21,438 nucleotides of DNA from Latescibacteria bacterium UBA6620. Its GTDB lineage: Bacteria; Latescibacterota; UBA2968. Position 1 is the first letter of the stretch; every line of letters begins with the position of its first letter. Position numbers and translations under genes: made by a program. The notes beneath the pieces were generated by a model. The model ran no database searches and was not told the DNA's origin. It saw only the letters and a program-made list of their open reading frames with translations. Below, piece after piece: positions 1 through 7,361 of this stretch. The stretch lies in the NCBI GenBank assembly GCA_002433075.1, contig DJHM01000006.1:1-21438 (forward strand). The letters run 5' to 3'.

Positions 1-1
1 A

Positions 2-1069
2 TCGACGCTGATCGACAACCTGTTCAATCAGGTCCTCGGGTCGATCAACTTCAACCTCGGCCACCTCGCGACCGGCGTGATCCTGATTATGGTCGGCCAG
101 AAGATGAAGACCGGCAGCTTCACGGTCGGCGACCTCGCGCTATTCGTCACCTACGTCGGCCAGGTCGCACGGAGCGGATCCCTCCTCGGCACCCTGCTCA
201 CCAACCATAAACGCGCCGAGGTCTCCTATCTCCGAATGGCCCGCACCATCGACGACATCCCCAGAGATCGGCTTTCGCAGGATTCCCCCGTGTACCTCAA
301 GACCCTTCCTGAATTGCCCGAGCCAGCCTCGATTCAGGACGACCATCGACTACGCAACCTCCACATCACCGGGCTAAGCTACCTCTATCCTGGAACCGAC
401 AGTGGAATCCACGAGATCGACCTGACCCTGACCGAAGGCTCTTTCACCGTCGTCACCGGACAGATCGGCGCGGGAAAAACCACCTTGCTCCGCGTCCTTC
501 TCGGCACCCTGCCACGCGACGCTGGAGAAGTGAAGTGGAACGGCAGCCCCGTCGTCGATTCCAAGACCTTCTTCACGCCACCTCGATGCGCCTACACCCC
601 GCAGATTCCCCGTCTCTTCAGCGAAACACTCCGCGACAACATTTTAATGGGCCTGGACGACAACGACGACGACCTCCAGGCCGCTCTCCGTCAGGGCGTG
701 ATGGAAGCGGACGTTCCCACTCTCGAAGACGGTCTCGACACCATCGTCGGCCCGCGGGGGGTCAAGCTTTCTGGCGGTCAGATTCAGCGAACGGCCGCGG
801 CGCGTATGTTTGTTCGCCCCGCAGACCTTCTCGTGTTCGACGACCTGTCCTCGGCGCTCGACGTAGAGACCGAACGGACCTTGTGGTCACGGGTCTTCGA
901 GAATCGCCGCACTGCGTGCCTCGTCGTCTCCCACCGACGACCCGCGCTACGTCGGGCTGATCATATCGTCCTCCTAAAGGACGGTCGGGTGGAAGCCGTC
1001 GGCACGCTGGATGCGCTCCTGGAGTCGTCCGAGGAAATGAGGGCCCTGTGGTCCGAAGAGGAAGGATAG
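2..1069 (+). CDS. ABC transporter, TMD-NBD half-transporter, 5' partial
   Basis: The reading frame is open from base 2, so the gene begins upstream; a GTG at 77 is internal. About 355 residues are visible. The first ~60 are the end of an exporter-type transmembrane domain, including a segment that fits the usual GDLALFVTYVG coupling region. A complete ATPase domain follows: Walker A GQIGAGKTT (residues ~153-161), Q-loop in YTPQIPRLF (~Q201), signature LSGGQ (~256-260), Walker B LLVFDD, D-loop SSALD and the switch histidine in VVSHRR (~H311). It should export an unknown substrate using ATP as a homo- or heterodimer in the inner membrane. The residue after the Walker B aspartate, normally the catalytic glutamate, is aspartate here, so hydrolysis may be weak or asymmetric. 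The ORF ends in TAG, 73 bases before the MFS gene. The substrate cannot be told from the sequence. Confidence 0.93.
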   Translation, partial: STLIDNLFNQVLGSINFNLGHLATGVILIMVGQKMKTGSFTVGDLALFVTYVGQVARSGSLLGTLLTNHKRAEVSYLRMARTIDDIPRDRLSQDSPVYLKTLPELPEPASIQDDHRLRNLHITGLSYLYPGTDSGIHEIDLTLTEGSFTVVTGQIGAGKTTLLRVLLGTLPRDAGEVKWNGSPVVDSKTFFTPPRCAYTPQIPRLFSETLRDNILMGLDDNDDDLQAALRQGVMEADVPTLEDGLDTIVGPRGVKLSGGQIQRTAAARMFVRPADLLVFDDLSSALDVETERTLWSRVFENRRTACLVVSHRRPALRRADHIVLLKDGRVEAVGTLDALLESSEEMRALWSEEEG

Positions 1070-1142
1070 TGCACGGTCGCCATTCATCAACAACGGCCTT
1101 CTCGATCGATCAGAATCTCGAACCCGTCGGCCTTGAACACCT

Positions 1143-2462
1143 GTGACCCGCGTGAACAACCCCTCGGCCGATCCGGAATCTGCAGTCCGCCACAGCCGGC
1201 TGATCGATGCCTGTCCCATCTTCTACGGGTGGGTCATTCTCGTCGCGGCCACGATCGGAACGGTCCTGACCAGCCCCGGTCAGACCTACGCCATCTCCGC
1301 CTTCATCGATTCCTTCATCCAAGACCTCAACCTCAGCCGATCCCTCGTTAGCACGCTCTACACAGCCGGGTCGCTCGCCGGCAGCGTCGCGCTCACTTTC
1401 GTCGGCCGCCAGATCGATGCCCGAGGACCTCGTTACGTCGGCACCATCACCTGCATCCTGCTCGGACTGACGTGCGTCTATATGGGCTTCCTGCAGAATG
1501 CCGTCATGCTCGTCATCGGATTCTGCCTCCTTCGTATGCTCGGCCAGGGGAGCCTGAGTATGGTCTGCCGCATCGTCATCAACCAGTGGTGGAGCCGACG
1601 TCGTGGGATGGCCATCGGGATCGTCGGCGTGGTTTCTTCGATCCTCGGCAGCGGCTCCTTCCCCGCGTTGATCAAGTGGCTGATTCCGATGTATGGATGG
1701 CGTCTCGGCTATGTGATTCTGGGCGGGCTTGTGGCCGGGTTGATGCTGCCAGTCAGTCTCTTCCTGTTCCGCGATCGTCCGGAGGACTACGGTCTTCAGC
1801 CCGATGGCGGGGGGGGCGAGGGGGAGCAAAGCGGCCAGCAGTTCGAGGAAGACAACTGGACCCTGGACGAAGCAATCCGAACGCGCGCTTTCTGGCTCGT
1901 CAGCGCCGGTCTCTCCGCGATGAGCGCTCTCGGAACGGGAATGACCTTCCATTTTTTCAGCATCTTCGAAGACAACGGTCTTTCAACCGCCGTCATCGCT
2001 TCGATCTTCGTCCCCATCGCCGCCACCAAGGCGATCGTCCAGCTCGGCGGCGGGTTCCTGATCGACCGTGTCCCCATTCGGGTTGTCCTCGGGATCTCTC
2101 TCGCGATGATGGCCGCTGTCATGATCACCATCCCCCGAGTCACCACGGCCGAAGTCGCGCTCGCGCTGAGCGTCGTGATGGGCATCCGTACCGGCCTTCA
2201 GCAGCTGGTCTCCGGTGTCGTCTGGGCCCGGTTCTTCGGCCGTCGTTATCTGGGAGCCATCACCGGCGTGACCTCCACGATCGGAGTGGCAAGCTCCGCC
2301 CTCGGCTCGATGCCCCTGGGCATCGCCCGCGATCGGATGGGCAGTTACACCTTCGCACTCACCTGGCTCGCCGTCATTCCCTTGATCCTGTCACTTCTCA
2401 ATTTCGCTTTTGGAGCACAGCCCGTCAAAAAAGAGGGGGTTCGTGGCGGACAGGCCTCGTAA
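1143..2462 (+). CDS. MFS transporter, about 12 TM segments
   Basis: This 439-residue protein has the major facilitator pattern: two sets of hydrophobic helices joined by a charged cytoplasmic loop (about residues 210-248, glycine-rich then acidic). Motif A is recognisable as GRQIDARGPR at residues 88-97 after TM2, with a weaker copy in the second half (GGGFLIDRVPIR). The long loop and general look resemble the oxalate:formate/monocarboxylate antiporter group, but the substrate is not determined. The GTG start at 1143 has no clear Shine-Dalgarno site; a second GTG at 1152 is equally possible and changes only three residues. It lies 73 bases after the ABC gene and 133 bases before the C69 peptidase gene on the same strand, so read-through transcription is possible. 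Confidence 0.9.
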   Translation: MTRVNNPSADPESAVRHSRLIDACPIFYGWVILVAATIGTVLTSPGQTYAISAFIDSFIQDLNLSRSLVSTLYTAGSLAGSVALTFVGRQIDARGPRYVGTITCILLGLTCVYMGFLQNAVMLVIGFCLLRMLGQGSLSMVCRIVINQWWSRRRGMAIGIVGVVSSILGSGSFPALIKWLIPMYGWRLGYVILGGLVAGLMLPVSLFLFRDRPEDYGLQPDGGGGEGEQSGQQFEEDNWTLDEAIRTRAFWLVSAGLSAMSALGTGMTFHFFSIFEDNGLSTAVIASIFVPIAATKAIVQLGGGFLIDRVPIRVVLGISLAMMAAVMITIPRVTTAEVALALSVVMGIRTGLQQLVSGVVWARFFGRRYLGAITGVTSTIGVASSALGSMPLGIARDRMGSYTFALTWLAVIPLILSLLNFAFGAQPVKKEGVRGGQAS

Positions 2463-2540
2463 GGCTCCCGCATCCGATCCGGGCAACCCTGAATTCGCTT
2501 CCGTGGAAACCGAAGATGATGTAGAGTGTTTGTGCCCGAG

Positions 2541-2560
2541 AGCGCGTAAACTTATGCGCT
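2541..2560. promoter_or_regulatory. Imperfect 9-bp palindrome between MFS and C69 genes
   Basis: AGCGCGTAA, a 2-base spacer and TTATGCGCT form a palindrome with one mismatch (a possible G-U pair in RNA). It lies 36 bases before the C69 start codon and 79 bases after the MFS stop. It could be an operator or a weak hairpin attenuating read-through; the 2-base loop makes an efficient intrinsic terminator unlikely. No function is claimed. Confidence 0.3.
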
Positions 2561-2595
2561 TTCCCGCTTCTCGCACAGGACCAAGGAGAGCATCC

Positions 2596-3912
2596 ATGTT
2601 CGATCAGTCGTGTGATACGATGGTGGCGCTGCCGTCCGCGACGGCCAGTGGCCAAACGCTCTTCGCGAAGAACAGCGACCGACCTGCCGATGAATGTCAG
2701 CCGCTCGAACTCCACGCCCGGATCGAGCATCCTACCGAATCCGTTACGCACTGTCAGTTCGTCTCCCTGCCCGAAGCCTCCGTGGTTCATCGCCACGTCG
2801 GGTCCCGACCCTGGTGGTGCTGGGGCTACGAGCACGGGTTTAACGAACATCAGGTCGTGATCGGAAACGAAGCCGTCCATTCGAAGTTCGAGCCTGCGAC
2901 CGAGGGCAAGCTGATCGGGATGGAAGTGCTGCGTCTCGGTCTGGAGCGAGGAAGCACCGCCCGGGAAGCCGTCAGCGTGATGACGGACGCGATCGGCCAA
3001 TACGGCCAGGGCAAGTTCGAAAACGACGCCGGAGTCCGCACCTACGACAACGGTTACATCGTTGCCGACCCAAACGAAGCCTACGTCATCGAAACGGCCG
3101 GCCACGAGTGGGTCGTCAAACGTGTCGAAGACACGATTGGCATCAGCAATGTCCACAGTGTGGAAACAGACTACGAGGAAGTCTCGCCCGACGCGGAGAG
3201 AATCGCCGTCGAACGTGGTTGGTGGCAAGGAGACGGCAGGTTCAACTTCGCTGAAGCTTATTGCGGAACGGAACGGACCGAAGGAAGCGGTGTCTCGCGG
3301 CGTCGAAGGTCGTGTGCGCTTCTGTCCACCCGTGTCGGGGACATCGAACCGCGCACGATGATGGCCATCCTGTCCGATCATAGCGACGCCGTGAACCCCG
3401 ATGAGGAGTTCCAGACCGACCTGCGTCAGGGCGGCATCTGCGTTCACTTCAACGAGAATGGAACCGGTGGAAACACCGCCGCGAGTCTCGTCTCAGACCT
3501 TTGCAACGACGGTTCCCGTCTTCCCGTCTACTGGTGCAGCTTCTACTCCCCGTGCCTCGGTCTTTTCCTCCCCACCTTCATCGAAGGACAACTACCGGGC
3601 GCTCTCGGCGTCGGCGGCGAGGAGCCCAGCGTCGAGAGCCCGTGGTGGCAGTTCCATCGGCTCGCTCACCTGGTGCGCGAAGACACGGAAAACCGCGTGG
3701 GCCTCGTGCAGAACCAGTGGGCGATGCAGCAGCGCGCCTGCTTCAGCGGCACGTATGCGGTGGCCGAAGAAGGCAAAAGACTGCTCGACGGTGGCAACAC
3801 AGACGATGCCGAAGATATGCTGACCTCATTCATGGAGGACAGCGTCCGTCAGATGCTCGAAGCCACGGACGAACTCATCGCCTACTTCGCGGATGAGTCC
3901 GTGGTCGCATAG
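2596..3912 (+). CDS. Secernin-like peptidase C69 family protein
   Basis: The 438-residue protein begins MFDQSCDTMVALPSATASG and continues with TLFAKNSDRP, the N-terminal signature of secernins and C69 dipeptidases, which are Ntn-hydrolase-fold enzymes with an N-terminal cysteine nucleophile. The candidate nucleophile is Cys6, which would need removal of the first five residues; human secernins carry the key cysteine at a similar depth. Further family-like segments include the NEHQVVIGNEAV region and the NDGSRLPVYWCSFYSPCLG region. The frame stays open upstream to 2410, but the ATG at 2596 is chosen because AAGGAGAG (2583-2590) is well placed before it and the preceding translation is not family-like. 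No signal peptide is seen, so it is probably cytoplasmic. Likely role: peptidase or amidohydrolase of unknown substrate. It ends at the bidirectional terminator at 3956-4005. Confidence 0.9.
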   Translation: MFDQSCDTMVALPSATASGQTLFAKNSDRPADECQPLELHARIEHPTESVTHCQFVSLPEASVVHRHVGSRPWWCWGYEHGFNEHQVVIGNEAVHSKFEPATEGKLIGMEVLRLGLERGSTAREAVSVMTDAIGQYGQGKFENDAGVRTYDNGYIVADPNEAYVIETAGHEWVVKRVEDTIGISNVHSVETDYEEVSPDAERIAVERGWWQGDGRFNFAEAYCGTERTEGSGVSRRRRSCALLSTRVGDIEPRTMMAILSDHSDAVNPDEEFQTDLRQGGICVHFNENGTGGNTAASLVSDLCNDGSRLPVYWCSFYSPCLGLFLPTFIEGQLPGALGVGGEEPSVESPWWQFHRLAHLVREDTENRVGLVQNQWAMQQRACFSGTYAVAEEGKRLLDGGNTDDAEDMLTSFMEDSVRQMLEATDELIAYFADESVVA

Positions 3913-3955
3913 GAGATGAGTCCTCGGGCCAGACGATCATCTCGGAAGTCTCTGA

Positions 3956-4005
3956 GAAAAAGGGAAAGGGACGATGGAGTTACCCATCGCCCCTTTCCCT
4001 TTTTC
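3956..4005. terminator. Strong bidirectional terminator
   Basis: Two 22-base arms (3956-3977 and 3984-4005) pair with a single A/C mismatch around a 6-base loop. The arms begin GAAAAAGGGAAAGGG and end CCCTTTCCCTTTTTC, so both strands give a GC-rich stem followed by a pyrimidine/U-rich tail. It sits between the convergent C69 gene (+) and the response-regulator gene (-) and can serve both. The rest of this 189-base gap shows nothing else convincing. Confidence 0.85.
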
Positions 4006-4101
4006 CTTCTGATTGAAGCCGCGACAGGTCACCCCTCGCGACCTGAATGATCTCATCAGGTTCTTTCCGCCACTCCACCTCCCGAAAAACTACCCCTGGG
4101 G

Positions 4102-4851
4102 CTACTCGCCCATCCCGATGAGAGCGAACACCTTCTCGACCAGCTGAGCCGGTTCATACGGCTTGGCCACGAACCCGTTCACGTTCGGCCCGATCGCCCG
4201 ATTGACGTGCTCCGCGTTGGGGAACGCCGTGAGGATCAGGAGCGGAAGCCAGGCGGTCTCCGGATTCTTTCTCAGGATCTCGCACGCATCCAGACCACTC
4301 GCGCCCGGTAGATTGACATCGAAGATCGCCAGATCCGGCGGTTTTTCCTGAATATGCTTCACCGCCGGCTCCGCCGAGGCGAATGGGACCACGTAGACGC
4401 CGCGATCCGTCAACGTTTTAGCGACCATCTGCAGGGTCGCTCGATCGTCCTCGACCACGACGGCTTCCGTCTGGCGACCCAGATTTTCCCGATGCAGAGT
4501 GGCCTTCAACAGGACTCGGAGCCGAATCGGGTCGATTGGCTTCGTAACGTAGCCGCTCGAGCGTGTGTCGAGAAGAATCGCCTCCGCTTCCTGAGGCACG
4601 TAGCCCGTCATCACGATGATGTGGGGGATCCGCGGGCGCGCCTGAAGCTGTTCGATCAGCTCCCATCCGTCCATCTCCGGCATCACCAAATCAGTGATCA
4701 CCAGATCGACTGGATGTCGATCCAGGTAGGCCAGCACAGCCTTTCCGGACGTCGCTTCGTGGGCATCGTAGCCCGCGTGTCGAACCATCTCCGCCACGGT
4801 AAAAGCAACATCGGCCAGATCGTCCACCACAAGGACGATCTGGTTTGGCAT
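4102..4851 (-). CDS. Stand-alone response regulator with two receiver domains
   Basis: The 249-residue protein is two CheY-like receiver domains in tandem with no output domain. Receiver 1 (about 1-120) has the acidic pair D10/D11, phosphoacceptor D54 in VITDLVMPEMDG, T82 and K104. Receiver 2 (about 128-249) has E134/D135/D136, phosphoacceptor D178 in IFDVNLPGASG, T208 and K230. Both domains therefore keep the residues needed for phosphorylation. It presumably acts as a phosphorelay intermediate or signals through protein contacts; no histidine kinase is in the window. The ATG at 4851 follows a strong AGGAGGT site, so the start is secure. It is the last gene of a minus-strand run, 69 bases after the TPR-parvulin gene, and ends toward the terminator at 3956-4005. 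Confidence 0.92.
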   Translation of the reverse strand: MPNQIVLVVDDLADVAFTVAEMVRHAGYDAHEATSGKAVLAYLDRHPVDLVITDLVMPEMDGWELIEQLQARPRIPHIIVMTGYVPQEAEAILLDTRSSGYVTKPIDPIRLRVLLKATLHRENLGRQTEAVVVEDDRATLQMVAKTLTDRGVYVVPFASAEPAVKHIQEKPPDLAIFDVNLPGASGLDACEILRKNPETAWLPLLILTAFPNAEHVNRAIGPNVNGFVAKPYEPAQLVEKVFALIGMGE

Positions 4852-4920
4852 CCTGTACCTCCTGCCTGTGGATGTCTACGGGACTGCCCCTCCGCGGCAA
4901 CCCCTCCCGACCGATCGACT

Positions 4921-5973
4921 TCAGTAGGTGCGTTCCACCACGTGCCAGCCCAGTGCGGTGCGTAACGGGCCACCCACACGGCCCGGTCCCAACCCTCTTA
5001 CAAGATCCTCGAATGCCGGGAGCAGGTCACCCGGATTAAAAGCACCGATGTCGCCGCCTGCCTCCGCCGAAGGATCGACCGAATGCGCACGTGCTAGACT
5101 CGCAAAGTCCTCACCTGCGCGTGCCCTTTGCAGGAGCGAACGCGCGGTCCCCTCTTCCTTGACGACAATGTGTCTGGCCCGCATCTCGCCCGCTTCCCGA
5201 CGACGGACCTGATCGTCACGCATCTGGAGCACCTGGGCAAGATTGTCCTTCGCACGCTTCGAATCCGGCGAGATCCTCGTTGCCCGTTCAAGCTGCGCGA
5301 TCGCCCGGTCCAGATCGCCCATTTCCGCGTAAACACTCGCCAGATCGGTATGGGCGTCCGTCAGATCGGGCTTCAGGGCCAGCGCTTTCCGGTACGCGCC
5401 TGCAGCGTCATCGAGACGCCCCATCATGAAGAGCACCCGCCCTGCGTTGATCCACGCCGGAACAAAGGTTGAGTCGATCGAGGTCGCCCGCCGGTAGCAC
5501 TCGAGCGCGGCTTCCCCTCGACCCGCTCGCTCGTAGAGTGCGCCCAGATTGTTAAAGGCCTCGACGTGGTCCGGGTCCTGACGAACCGCGTGCTCGTAGG
5601 CCACCTGTGCGCTTCCGAAGTCCCCAACAGTGACAAACGAAACGCCTGCGTTGTAGTGAACTTCGGCCACCGTTGAATCTTCCCGAACCGCGCGACCGTA
5701 ATGCTTGAGCGCGCTGTCGGGGCGCCCCATCCGTGCGTGCAGAAAACCGATGTTGTTCAGCGTGTTCACGTCCGTCGAATCCAGCGCCAGAACCTGGCGG
5801 TACTCGGCGATCGCCTCTTCGATCCGTCCCGCCGACCGATGGGCCTCGGCCTCTTCGTAATGAATACGAATCTCCCGTTCCTGACACGAGATGATGGTCA
5901 CCAGTGTGAGTGCGGCAATCACCCGGCCCATCCTCGAGCTGCGGCAGCCTATCGGCAAGCACCTGACTTTCAA
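4921..5973 (-). CDS. TPR-repeat lipoprotein with C-terminal parvulin-type PPIase domain
   Basis: The N-terminus is a basic stretch, a hydrophobic core (GRVIAALTLVTIIS) and Cys30, which reads as a lipoprotein signal peptide. Residues ~35-245 hold about six tetratricopeptide repeats of 34 residues, with W/Y-N-x-G and A-x-x-x-Y-x-x-A spacing. The last ~87 residues (264-350) match a parvulin/rotamase domain: ARHIVV near its start, GEDFASLARAHSVDPSAEAG, GGDIGAF, and TALGWHVVE near the end. This predicts an envelope-anchored protein that binds partners through TPRs and may isomerise prolyl bonds or chaperone. The TTG start at 5973 has a GAGG about 8 bases upstream; an ATG at 5931 (residue 15) leaves a more compact signal peptide and is a real alternative. 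It lies about 31 bases after the membrane-protein gene, so co-transcription is likely. Confidence 0.88.
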   Translation of the reverse strand: MKVRCLPIGCRSSRMGRVIAALTLVTIISCQEREIRIHYEEAEAHRSAGRIEEAIAEYRQVLALDSTDVNTLNNIGFLHARMGRPDSALKHYGRAVREDSTVAEVHYNAGVSFVTVGDFGSAQVAYEHAVRQDPDHVEAFNNLGALYERAGRGEAALECYRRATSIDSTFVPAWINAGRVLFMMGRLDDAAGAYRKALALKPDLTDAHTDLASVYAEMGDLDRAIAQLERATRISPDSKRAKDNLAQVLQMRDDQVRRREAGEMRARHIVVKEEGTARSLLQRARAGEDFASLARAHSVDPSAEAGGDIGAFNPGDLLPAFEDLVRGLGPGRVGGPLRTALGWHVVERTY

Positions 5974-6004
5974 TTCTCGATCCTCGATTTACCCATCATC
6001 GATG

Positions 6005-7141
6005 TCACGCTCCGACTTCGGCCGCCACACGAGGGCGTCTCAGCTTCCAGATCATCCCGTCGAAGATGAAGTGCATGAACGAAGTTCCGTAGGTGAAGAC
6101 CAGGAACGCGAAGGGAACCAGCGCTTTCATCCCCTGGAGCAGACCGGAAACCACCGCGATGAACAGAAGAGAGTAGACCACGATGTGGCGTGCAGCAACC
6201 GCAAGCAGGGGAGCATCTTCTCCGTGTGAGCGAGCTTTATTCTGAATCGCGATCCCGCAGATCGCGAAATACTCGAACGCGTGGCTGAAGCTCGTGGCGA
6301 TGACCACGGCGGACGCCGAAACGATCGGTCCGTACCCGTATAACAGCGCCACGGAGGCCATGAAGAGAATCTTGGGCCAACTCGGCCCGTTTGGAGACCG
6401 GAATTCGTGGACCAACCACACCGCGGTCAGAATACCGAACACGCAGTAAACGCCGTAGACCAGCAGCTGGCCGATCACGGGATCGATCGCGGACAGCCCG
6501 ATGCCCGCACCCACGATCAGGAACACCACACCCAGCGCGACGATGGTCGAGCGATTCGTATCGTCCGACCCTCCCCAGAGTTCGTCGATCGTCCATACCG
6601 CAGCCACGATCGCCACCATCCCGTAGATCCACGCCGGGTTGCTGGCCAGGTAGTGCATCAGTTTGCCTTCGATCTCAGCCTGGAACGCCAGCATGTGCAA
6701 GAGGCCCGTCGCCCCCCAGCCATACGTCACCAATTCATCCAGCCGCTTGATGCCCCACTTTGCTTTGCCGGAATAGATCCGAAGAATCCCGTACTTCTGA
6801 CGTACGAAATGGAAGTAGTTGAAGAACCACCAGAAGGTGAACATCTCCGGTTCCGCCACCCGCAATTCGTAGCAGAGCCACACTCCAGCCGGGCAAACCA
6901 CCGGCACGATCAGGTAGGTCCATCGCCTGCGAGCGAACTCGACGCGATCCATGTAAACGAGCGGGAAAGTGAAATATCGATGCGCCACGAAGAACGTGAT
7001 TGCGACGACGCGCGCATTTTCTTCCAGCCCGGGGGCAATAATCGGAAGCAGAAACAGGACCGCCCAGCCTGCAGAGATGCAGGTCAGGTCGACCAGCGGA
7101 TTCACGATCCACCGTTTCTTGGGAAGAGTCAGGTCTGACAT
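6005..7141 (-). CDS. Polytopic membrane protein with conserved-looking histidines, unknown function
   Basis: The 378-residue protein has roughly nine or ten hydrophobic segments and no named domain that I can assign. Aromatic-rich stretches carry histidines: AHRYFT (H54), FNYFHFVRQKYG (H111), SFSHAFEYF (H287) and SFMHFIFDGMIWK (H357). This recalls membrane proteins distantly related to the Brp/Blh carotenoid-dioxygenase type, in which membrane histidines bind metal, but similarity is by pattern only. The ATG at 7141 is preferred: a TTG at 7168 would add nine residues but lacks a good ribosome site and lies only a few bases from a predicted transcription start. It is the first gene of the minus-strand run with the TPR-parvulin and response-regulator genes, and is divergent from the symporter gene. 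Confidence 0.8.
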   Translation of the reverse strand: MSDLTLPKKRWIVNPLVDLTCISAGWAVLFLLPIIAPGLEENARVVAITFFVAHRYFTFPLVYMDRVEFARRRWTYLIVPVVCPAGVWLCYELRVAEPEMFTFWWFFNYFHFVRQKYGILRIYSGKAKWGIKRLDELVTYGWGATGLLHMLAFQAEIEGKLMHYLASNPAWIYGMVAIVAAVWTIDELWGGSDDTNRSTIVALGVVFLIVGAGIGLSAIDPVIGQLLVYGVYCVFGILTAVWLVHEFRSPNGPSWPKILFMASVALLYGYGPIVSASAVVIATSFSHAFEYFAICGIAIQNKARSHGEDAPLLAVAARHIVVYSLLFIAVVSGLLQGMKALVPFAFLVFTYGTSFMHFIFDGMIWKLRRPRVAAEVGA

Positions 7142-7180
7142 GAGTTTTTCTAGGTTTATTCGGGCCAATCGACCCGAGAC

Positions 7181-7209
7181 AATTTACTCCAATCCCTCTC
7201 GTCGCCCAA
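7181..7209 (-). promoter_or_regulatory. Possible promoter for the membrane-protein run
   Basis: On the minus strand, TTGGGC (7209-7204), a 17-base spacer and TAAATT (7186-7181) give a sigma70-like layout about 40 bases before the ATG at 7141. Only part of each hexamer matches consensus, so this is a tentative call. Confidence 0.3.
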
Positions 7210-7251
7210 AACCTCCTTCCGCCAATTAGGGCCGGCTGGGAACTTCGCACC

Positions 7252-7280
7252 TTGACCCGATACCGGGTCGATCCTTACCT
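7252..7280 (+). promoter_or_regulatory. Possible promoter with operator-like inverted repeat for the symporter
   Basis: TTGACC (7252-7257) is a good -35 hexamer; 17 bases later comes TTACCT (7275-7280), a poor -10. A perfect 6-bp inverted repeat, GACCCG-ATAC-CGGGTC (7254-7269), overlaps the -35 box and could be a repressor site. It lies about 80-110 bases before the GTG at 7362. The rest of this 220-base divergent gap shows no other clear element. Confidence 0.35.
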
Positions 7281-7361
7281 TGTGCCCCGATTCGGGCGGC
7301 CGAGGCCGCCCGCTTTCACGCTCGCGACACTGGAAACACTCTTACACGGAAGACGTCTCTC

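Noticed and set aside
1110..1952. Long minus-strand ORF of 280 codons opposite the MFS gene
   Set aside because: Its translation is low-complexity and acidic, typical of the antisense of a high-GC gene, while the plus strand reads a clear MFS protein.
2425..3447. 340-codon minus-strand ORF opposite the C69 gene
   Set aside because: No family-like motif; the plus strand has the secernin signature and a good ribosome site.
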